Origin: MGNI01 sp964353875
GTDB lineage: Bacteria > Chloroflexota > Anaerolineae > Anaerolineales > E44-bin32
NCBI GenBank assembly: GCA_964353875.1
Contig: CAYGXU010000037.1
Location: forward strand, 1-28,141
Reading direction: 5' to 3'
DNA length: 28,141 nt
The notes under the pieces are model-generated. The model searched no databases. It was not told the origin of the DNA and saw only the letters and a program-made list of their open reading frames with translations. Below, in pieces: positions 22,922 to 28,141 of the stretch (position 1 is the stretch's first letter; each line of letters begins with the position of its first letter). A program made the translations under genes and the position numbers.

Positions 22922-24146
22922 CCCATCCAAAAATAAACAGCAGAGCGACAATCAGGTGCCGGATTATCCGCGCCTCCTTCATCGTTATGCCCGCCTACAT
23001 GAATTCTCATCTGACCTCGCCTCCACTCTAGATCTAGATATCCTCCTTCATCGTATTGTCGAAGCGGCAAAGGAATTGACTGAATGCGAGGCCGCATCCC
23101 TCCTCCTCTATGACTTTCAATCCAAAAACCTCTATTTTCAGGCAGCAACGGATCTCCTTGTTGAGGGCTTGGGCGGGACGGCGGTCCCAACAGACAATAG
23201 CATTGCTGGCTGGATCTTCTCACACAGCAAACCTCTTCTGGTTGAGGACGCATTGCAGGATCCGCGTTTCTTTAGAGAAGTAGATGTCCTTACCCGTTTC
23301 CAGACCCGCAATATCCTGGGCGTCCCATTGCGTACAAAAGATAAGACCCTGGGAGCGATCGAAGCGGTTAATAAGATCGAGGGATCTTTCGACGAGGAAG
23401 ATCGTCGACTGCTGGAGACCTTGGCAGCACAGGCAGCAATTGCAATCGAAAACACAACCTTATTTCAACAAAATGATTTAGTAGCCGAGATGGTTCATGA
23501 GTTGCGTACGCCTCTCACAGCCTTGACGGCAGTTGCCAACCTGCTGCAGAGAGATGACCTCCCTGATGAACAACGGCATAAATTGGCCAACACACTCAAC
23601 CTTGAAGTGAAACGACTCAATGAAATGGCCAGTGGTTTCCTAGAGCTCGCCAAACTCGAGTCTGGTCGGTTCCGCTTTAAACGTGAACCCGTTCATCTCG
23701 GTGGGTTAGTCGAGGAATGCCTAGAGATTATTCGACCTCAAGCGGATCAAGAGGATATCTCACTCGAAGTTAAATTTGATCATTCCATAACTCCTGTCCA
23801 TGGGGATCGTAATCGTCTGAAGCAGGTTCTGCTAAATCTCCTAACGAATGCGATCAAGTACAACCGTCGAGGGGGTAAGGTCATTGTGCGTCTTAATCGG
23901 GACCAAGAAAATATTCTCCTGATCGTTCAGGATACGGGGCGAGGTATCCCTGCAGAGGCATTGCCACGGATCTTCGATCGTTTCTATCGCGTACCAACGC
24001 AGGAAGTGAAGATCCCTGGCACCGGATTAGGCCTGGCAATTGCGAAAAAGATCATCGAGAATCACGGCGGCACAATTCAGGCTGATAGCGAGCTGGGCAA
24101 AGGCAGCACCTTCACCTTGCGATTGCCTCCGGATAGCGGTTTGTAG
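22914..24146 (+). CDS. Soluble GAF-domain sensor histidine kinase
   Basis: A 410-residue cytosolic kinase. The GAF domain covers about 35-185 (DLDILLHRIVEAAKELTECE ... GVPLRTKDKTLGAIEAVNK). HisKA has His195 in EMVHELRTPLTAL. The HATPase has Asn308/Asn312 (VLLNLLTNAIKYN), Asp340 in VQDTGRGIP, and GTGLGLAIAKKI near 369. No membrane segment is present, so the signal is probably internal. The ATG overlaps the sirtuin stop (ATGAATAA), making it the third gene of the operon. A receiver-containing protein two genes upstream is the natural phospho-target (inference). Confidence 0.95.
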   Translation: MNNPSKNKQQSDNQVPDYPRLLHRYARLHEFSSDLASTLDLDILLHRIVEAAKELTECEAASLLLYDFQSKNLYFQAATDLLVEGLGGTAVPTDNSIAGWIFSHSKPLLVEDALQDPRFFREVDVLTRFQTRNILGVPLRTKDKTLGAIEAVNKIEGSFDEEDRRLLETLAAQAAIAIENTTLFQQNDLVAEMVHELRTPLTALTAVANLLQRDDLPDEQRHKLANTLNLEVKRLNEMASGFLELAKLESGRFRFKREPVHLGGLVEECLEIIRPQADQEDISLEVKFDHSITPVHGDRNRLKQVLLNLLTNAIKYNRRGGKVIVRLNRDQENILLIVQDTGRGIPAEALPRIFDRFYRVPTQEVKIPGTGLGLAIAKKIIENHGGTIQADSELGKGSTFTLRLPPDSGL

Positions 24147-24341
24147 TTCTCTCCTGATAACCGACTTATAACCAATCAGGATTGAATCAATCCCATCTTC
24201 AGAAGACTCTCTGACCTATGGGGCTTTTCCTCGATTGTCAAAATTAGAAACAACCTCTTCTCTACTTATTAATAGAGGATCAACTAGAGCCCTGCCCCAG
24301 GGCGGAGAGGCATAGGTCGTGGAGTAAAAAACCTCGCCCCT

Positions 24342-26060
24342 TTAACCACGCCTGCCGAATTGGCGTTCCAATGCATCGACCGATAAATGAATCATCGTGG
24401 GTCGCCCGTGAGGACAATTTCTGGGGGACTTACAAATTTCCAGGTCTCGAATCAATTTTCGTTGTTCTTCCAATGAAAGGACTTGACCGGATTTCACCGC
24501 TGCACGTTTACAGACCCTAGCAACGATTCGTGCTTCAAATTCATTCGCTAATGGCGTCTCATCCTCCCCAATATCTTCCACCACCACCCTCAGCGATTGT
24601 TCCGGATCGGTCATCGATAGAACCGCTGGAACGGCGCGCAGGCGAAAGGCATTCTTTCCAAAAGCTTCAACCTCAAAACCCAGAGACCGCAATAATTCGA
24701 TATTCTCTTCGATGATCTCAGCTTCCTGCTTTGCCAATTCAATGGTCTCAGCTCCGAGAAGTTGTTGTGATTCAAGTCTATGGTTGGCAAAATCCTTCAT
24801 CATACGCTCAAATAATACGCGCTCATGTGCAGCGTGTTGATCAATCAAGTAGAGGCCATCAGGTCCTTCTGCCACCAGATAGGCAGCACCTACCTGCCCC
24901 ACTGCTCGCAACAGGGGAACTTTCCCCTCTGGCAAACTGCTTTGAATTCTAACTGGAGGGTAATCCTGCTCTACTTCCTGGGCCATCTCCCAGGCTGGAT
25001 CGATCACTGTGGAAGAAGGCGCCGGGCTTGCTCGCCACCAGGATGTTTCCAATCGTACTTCCGGAGCAGGCGTCTGTCCAAGCAGTACCCCTCGTACCGC
25101 ACGTTGAACCGTCCTGAAAACCAGACTCGGATCCCGAAAACGGATTTCCGCTTTGGCCGGATGGACGTTTACATCGACGAACTCTGGTGGTGTATCTAAG
25201 AGGATCACTGCCAGCGGATAGCGTCCCACCATCAGTAATCCATGATATGCCTGTATCACCGCTGCAGCCAAAGAAGGATCCTGAATCCATCGTCCTTGCA
25301 CGAAGAAAGTGATCTCACGCCGTGTGCCACGATGAACAGAGGGTGGGCTAATAAAACCTCCAACACGAATTGCAGCCTCTTCCATCTCAGGCAAGTGGAT
25401 GAGGCTTTTGGCCGTCTCCAGACCATACATCACTGCAAGGACCTCGCGTCGATCCCCGCTCCCCGTTGTATGGAATATCTCACGCCCCTCCTGAATTAAT
25501 TGAAATGAAATATGCGGATACGCGATCGCGTAACGGGCTATGAGGGTATGGATTCGATGTCTTTCCGTCGACTCCGATTTGAGGAATTTCAAGCGTGCAG
25601 GAAGATTGAAAAACAAGTCCCGAACCTTTACCTGGGTCCCAAGTGGGACACCAATTGGTTGTGGTTCCCTGATCTGGCCACCCACGACAGTCAATCTTAT
25701 ACCAATCTCCTCTCCTGTCGAACGCGTCGCCAAGTCCATGCGTGATACCGCTGCGATTGAGGTCAGAGCCTCCCCTCTGAAACCTAGGGTCTCAATATGA
25801 AACAAATCCTGTTCAGTTGAGAGTTTTGAGGTGGCATGTCGTTCAACCGCCAGGGGCACTTCAACGGCTGGGATACCACAACCGTTGTCGATCACCTCGA
25901 TCGACTTCCGTCCACCACGTTCTACAAAGATCTGAATTCGTGTCGCCGATGCATCAATAGAATTTTCGACCAGTTCCTTTACCACCGACTCGGGACGTTC
26001 TATCACCTCCCCTGCGGCAATTGCAGCAATAACCTTTTCAGGCAAAATTCGGATGGGCAC
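24342..26060 (-). CDS. mutL: DNA mismatch repair protein MutL (endonuclease type)
   Basis: The N-terminal GHKL ATPase shows IAAGEVIERPESVVKELVEN (Asn33 as Mg ligand), VIDNGCGI, and RHATSKL ... TLGFRGEAL. The transducer ends in VDVNVHPAKAEIRF. The C-terminal domain carries the DQHA(X)2E(X)4E metal motif (Asp407, His409, Glu413, Glu418), plus Cys517 (RVCKRAAVK) and CPHGRPT at 549-555. It is therefore the nicking MutL of bacteria without MutH. Length is 572 residues. The start is GTG at 26060 with GGAGG 5 bases upstream and a TATAAT at 26082-26087. No mutS is in the window. The gene stands alone between two plus-strand operons. Confidence 0.97.
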   Translation of the reverse strand: MPIRILPEKVIAAIAAGEVIERPESVVKELVENSIDASATRIQIFVERGGRKSIEVIDNGCGIPAVEVPLAVERHATSKLSTEQDLFHIETLGFRGEALTSIAAVSRMDLATRSTGEEIGIRLTVVGGQIREPQPIGVPLGTQVKVRDLFFNLPARLKFLKSESTERHRIHTLIARYAIAYPHISFQLIQEGREIFHTTGSGDRREVLAVMYGLETAKSLIHLPEMEEAAIRVGGFISPPSVHRGTRREITFFVQGRWIQDPSLAAAVIQAYHGLLMVGRYPLAVILLDTPPEFVDVNVHPAKAEIRFRDPSLVFRTVQRAVRGVLLGQTPAPEVRLETSWWRASPAPSSTVIDPAWEMAQEVEQDYPPVRIQSSLPEGKVPLLRAVGQVGAAYLVAEGPDGLYLIDQHAAHERVLFERMMKDFANHRLESQQLLGAETIELAKQEAEIIEENIELLRSLGFEVEAFGKNAFRLRAVPAVLSMTDPEQSLRVVVEDIGEDETPLANEFEARIVARVCKRAAVKSGQVLSLEEQRKLIRDLEICKSPRNCPHGRPTMIHLSVDALERQFGRRG

Positions 26061-26081
26061 GTTTTCCTCCTGCTAAAATGG

Positions 26082-26087
26082 ATTATA
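26082..26087 (-). promoter_or_regulatory. Probable -10 element of mutL
   Basis: A perfect TATAAT on the minus strand lies 22 bases before the mutL GTG; no good -35 is seen at the right distance, so this is a partial call. Confidence 0.5.
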
Positions 26088-26103
26088 ACCTTGCTCGCCA
26101 CCG

Positions 26104-26133
26104 TTGACACTTCTACCCACAGCAGCATATACT
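26104..26133 (+). promoter_or_regulatory. Promoter of the HAD hydrolase operon
   Basis: A perfect TTGACA (26104-26109) and TATACT (26128-26133) are 18 bases apart, divergent from mutL. Transcription would start near 26140, just before the small ORF at 26153. Confidence 0.65.
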
Positions 26134-26152
26134 GCCTACGGATTCGGATCGC

Positions 26153-26350
26153 ATGTTCTTACATAAAAAAAAGAGTGGGGGGCTCAATCATCGAAATCCC
26201 AAGATGATCGTTCCAATCCATTGGAAGCATCAATGGATTGGAACCACAAATGAACTGCCCGAATACTTTCGTGCGAAACTTGTTTTGAATGGTGAAATTA
26301 CACTTTACGCTCAGGATCATCCAATCTCACCTCCATCCAGCGATGATTGA
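26153..26350 (+). CDS. Small hypothetical protein (65 aa), uncertain
   Basis: An open frame ends 6 bases before the HAD hydrolase start and begins about 13 bases after a predicted transcription start, which argues for a real first gene. A later in-frame ATG at 26204 would give 48 residues beginning MIVPIHWKHQWIGTT. No family is recognised and no clear Shine-Dalgarno precedes either start. A perfect 14-bp inverted repeat (26210-26244) lies within it, so the stretch may instead be a structured leader RNA. Confidence 0.4.
   Translation: MFLHKKKSGGLNHRNPKMIVPIHWKHQWIGTTNELPEYFRAKLVLNGEITLYAQDHPISPPSSDD
26210..26244. repeat. Perfect 14-bp inverted repeat before the HAD gene
   Basis: Arms GTTCCAATCCATTG (26210-26223) and CAATGGATTGGAAC (26231-26244) are exact reverse complements around a 7-base spacer GAAGCAT. 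No T-tract follows, so it is not an intrinsic terminator. It would form a stable hairpin in the operon mRNA or act as an operator. Confidence 0.85.
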
Positions 26351-26356
26351 GGGCAC

Positions 26357-27034
26357 ATGCAAGCGGTGAAGATACTTTTTATTGATTTAGACGAAACGCT
26401 TTACCCCAAAACAAATGGGCTTTGGGAAAACATCAGCGAGAGAATTAATTTCTATCTCGTCGATCGACTGCAGATCCCTCCAGAAAGGGCAGGAGCCTTA
26501 CGCAAAAAATTTCTGGAGACTTACGGCACCACGCTAGGCGGGCTGATTGAAAATTATAGCGTCGATCCATTCGACTATCTGGAATATGTCCATGATCTTC
26601 CCGTGGAAGACATGATCGTGTCCGACCCTCCTTTAAGGCAGGTATTTCAACGCCTGGCGCCAAGAAGAGTGATCTTCACTAATGCAAGTAAGGCCCATGC
26701 TTTGCGTGTTCTCCGTCACTTACATCTGGATGACCTGGTTCATCAGATCATTGATATTGTCGCCTTGGACTTCTACAACAAGCCCAAACCTGAGGCCTAC
26801 CAACGCGCCCTTCGCTTGACAGGCGATCCCGAGCCGAGAAGTTGTGTGTTAATCGATGATCGTCTTTCAAATCTATCACCGGCAAAGGAATTGGGAATGA
26901 CGACTGTTCTCGTTGGAGAAGATCATCAAGCTCCTTGCGTAGATTACATCATCTCATCCATACACGAACTCATCGATAAAGTCCCAGGCTTAACCACAAC
27001 GCTGGGAAACAACAAATTCGATGAAAACAGATAA
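26357..27034 (+). CDS. HAD-superfamily hydrolase (pyrimidine 5'-nucleotidase-like)
   Basis: A 225-residue phosphatase of HAD subfamily IA. Motif I is LFIDLDETLYP with nucleophile Asp10 and acid Asp12; motif II is IFTNAS with Thr108; motif III Lys is in YNKPKPEAY (142-144); motif IV is LIDDRLSN with Asp167/Asp168. The start of motif I, DLDETLYP, and an alpha-helical cap resemble the Sdt1/PhoS-type pyrimidine 5'-nucleotidase group. GAGGG lies upstream of the ATG. Its end overlaps the next small gene by 14 bases. The natural substrate is not determinable by eye. Confidence 0.92.
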   Translation: MQAVKILFIDLDETLYPKTNGLWENISERINFYLVDRLQIPPERAGALRKKFLETYGTTLGGLIENYSVDPFDYLEYVHDLPVEDMIVSDPPLRQVFQRLAPRRVIFTNASKAHALRVLRHLHLDDLVHQIIDIVALDFYNKPKPEAYQRALRLTGDPEPRSCVLIDDRLSNLSPAKELGMTTVLVGEDHQAPCVDYIISSIHELIDKVPGLTTTLGNNKFDENR

Positions 27035-27266
27035 TGTCTTTCTCGTCCTTTGTGGAACATTGTTGCTAGTCATCCTCATTAATGCTCGTGCAATCATCCT
27101 GCTCCTTCGAGCAGGCTCAGCAAGAGACTATCGCAATATAGGTAAGACAATCCAGGTGACAAAGAAGCCATGGGCTGAAGATGATCAAGCCATAAAGGAA
27201 CTTCGACATCGAGTAGATGAGTTACAGAAAGAACATGATGAAGAAGACCCCACTGATCTCGGATAA
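27021..27266 (+). CDS. Small single-pass membrane protein with charged coiled tail
   Basis: An 81-residue protein with one hydrophobic segment (about 5-30) followed by a basic stretch and a charged helix (AIKELRHRVDELQKEHDEED), probably cytoplasmic coiled coil. It overlaps the end of the HAD gene by 14 bases and the start of the CoA-transferase gene by about 30 bases, so it is likely cotranscribed and coupled. No family is recognised. Confidence 0.75.
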   Translation: MKTDNVFLVLCGTLLLVILINARAIILLLRAGSARDYRNIGKTIQVTKKPWAEDDQAIKELRHRVDELQKEHDEEDPTDLG

Positions 27267-28077
27267 ACGATTATCCCTGCAGCAGGCTATCGACCTTGTT
27301 CCAACGCAAGGTTGTACGCTGGCATTGGGTGGCGTAACGCTTTACCGTCGCCCTATGGCCTATGCCTTGGCTCTCTATGCTCGCTATAAACAAAAGCAGA
27401 TCCCGCGCGACTTAACCCTTCTCTGCTTTACTGCCGGAGTGGAGAGCGACATCCTAGTTGGTGAAGGGATGGTCCAAACCATCCGCACTTGTTATTTCGG
27501 TTTAGAGGCTTTCGGATTGGCGCCCAATTTTACAACCGCTGCTGGCCAGGGAGCCATCAACATCATGGAGGAGACCGAGGCCAGCCTCGCCTTTGGTTTA
27601 CGCGCAACACTCGCAGGTGTGGGTTTCATGCCATCTCATGCATGGCAAGGAACTGACCTGTTCAAATTACGGCCTGATGTTAAAACAATCGTGGATCCCT
27701 ATCGAGGCGAGGAGTTGACCGCCTTTCCAGCTATTCAATGCGATGTGGCCGTCATTCATGCCCTCCAGGCAGATATACAGGGCAATGCAGCCATCGGAAG
27801 TAATTGGGGAGTCGATCGAGAGCTCTCATTGGTAGCAGACTGCGTAATCATTACAGCTGAGGAAGTTGTCCCTCGCCTTAAAAAGGCAGACATTATCGGA
27901 CCTAGTGTCCATGCAGTCGTTGAAGCACCACAAGGCGCATGGCCGACCTCGTGTCATCCGCGCTACCCTCTCGATGGTGAAGCGATCCTACGCTATACCG
28001 AACAAGCCGGTCTCGAGACCTATCCTGATTTATTGGCAGAATGGTGTCAACAGCATAAAATCCTCTCCCATTCTTGA
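27235..28077 (+). CDS. CoA-transferase family I, alpha-type subunit (glutaconate CoA-transferase A-like)
   Basis: A 280-residue subunit resembling GctA: VPTQGCTLALGGVTLYRRPMAY, LTLLCFTAGVESDILVGEG, then TCYFGLEAFGLAPNFTTAAG, FGLRATLAGVGFMPSHAWQGTD, and CDVAVIHALQADIQGNAAI. Two-subunit enzymes of this family move CoA between carboxylic acids; the catalytic Glu sits on the beta subunit, not present here and probably encoded just past the right edge. The start is uncertain: ATG at 27217 is open in frame, but the codons at 27235/27238 (MMKKTPL) suit the family N-terminus better; ribosome sites are weak and the gene overlaps the small membrane protein. The acid substrate is unknown. Confidence 0.88.
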   Translation: MMKKTPLISDKRLSLQQAIDLVPTQGCTLALGGVTLYRRPMAYALALYARYKQKQIPRDLTLLCFTAGVESDILVGEGMVQTIRTCYFGLEAFGLAPNFTTAAGQGAINIMEETEASLAFGLRATLAGVGFMPSHAWQGTDLFKLRPDVKTIVDPYRGEELTAFPAIQCDVAVIHALQADIQGNAAIGSNWGVDRELSLVADCVIITAEEVVPRLKKADIIGPSVHAVVEAPQGAWPTSCHPRYPLDGEAILRYTEQAGLETYPDLLAEWCQQHKILSHS

Positions 28078-28125
28078 TTCTTCACTCACAAATCCCTTTA
28101 AAAAAACAGCCTTTGTCTGGAAATA

Positions 28126-28141
28126 GGGGGATAGCCGGTGT
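28126..28141 (+). other. Possible start of the next gene at the window edge
   Basis: A ribosome-site-like GGGGG (28126-28130) is followed by a GTG at 28138-28140, then the window ends. It may be the start of the expected CoA-transferase beta subunit, but two codons cannot prove it. Confidence 0.2.

Noticed and set aside
24147..24341. Possible terminators between the convergent GAF kinase and mutL genes
   Set aside because: Short inverted repeats exist (GGATTG/CAATCC at 24179-24193; GCCCTG/CAGGGC at 24289-24303), but neither is followed by a convincing T-tract. I see no gene in this stretch.

Overview
This 28.1 kb window reads as chromosome from a Chloroflexota bacterium, probably Anaerolineae. 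That placement is an inference from gene style: GAF/SpoIIE/HATPase regulators, a receiver fused to a TadZ-like ATPase, L31 with an alpha-CTD-like tail, and roughly even GC. It cannot be proved without a search. A run of exactly 100 N at 12109-12208 marks a scaffold gap, so this is a draft genome or MAG. I see no rRNA, tRNA, transposase, phage module or CRISPR array.

Layout. 1-4524 (minus): a tight operon of a GAF-SpoIIE phosphatase-HATPase regulator, a STAS anti-anti-sigma protein, a single-domain response regulator and a GH36 alpha-galactosidase that runs off the left edge. 4793-5218 (plus): an OsmC-family protein. 5371-7720 (minus): a GH25-like TIM barrel fused to a SnoaL-like domain, preceded by DNA polymerase IV (dinB). 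8021-8314 (plus): a small Cys-rich protein divergent from dinB, with a consensus-type promoter and a candidate Gram-positive-type LexA box in the shared upstream region. 8311-10986 (minus): thymidine kinase, hypoxanthine phosphoribosyltransferase and a CCA-adding/poly(A)-polymerase-type nucleotidyltransferase. 11076-17189 (minus): rpoC, rplU (L21), rpmA (L27) and rpmE (L31), a transcription/translation block with strong promoters before rpoC and rplU. L21 has a long Lys/Ala/Ser repeat tail and L31 carries an RNA-polymerase-alpha-CTD-like domain.

17472-24146 is a signalling region. A 1086-residue membrane histidine kinase (minus) diverges from an overlapping three-gene plus-strand operon: REC-TadZ-like ATPase, sirtuin, and soluble GAF histidine kinase. 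24342-26060 (minus) is mutL with its endonuclease motif. 26153-28077 (plus) holds a small ORF containing a perfect 14-bp inverted repeat, a HAD hydrolase, a small membrane protein and a CoA-transferase alpha-type subunit whose partner would lie beyond the right edge.

How the genes work together. Housekeeping information genes (rpoC, L21, L27, L31, tRNA CCA end, nucleotide salvage, mismatch repair, translesion synthesis) sit among several phospho-signalling modules. The most unusual items are the two ribosomal proteins with appended domains, a terminator-shaped hairpin in the rpoC leader, the sirtuin translationally coupled between two-component proteins, and the candidate SOS box beside dinB. 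Minus-strand coding dominates from 1 to 20.7 kb and plus-strand from 21 kb on, except for mutL.
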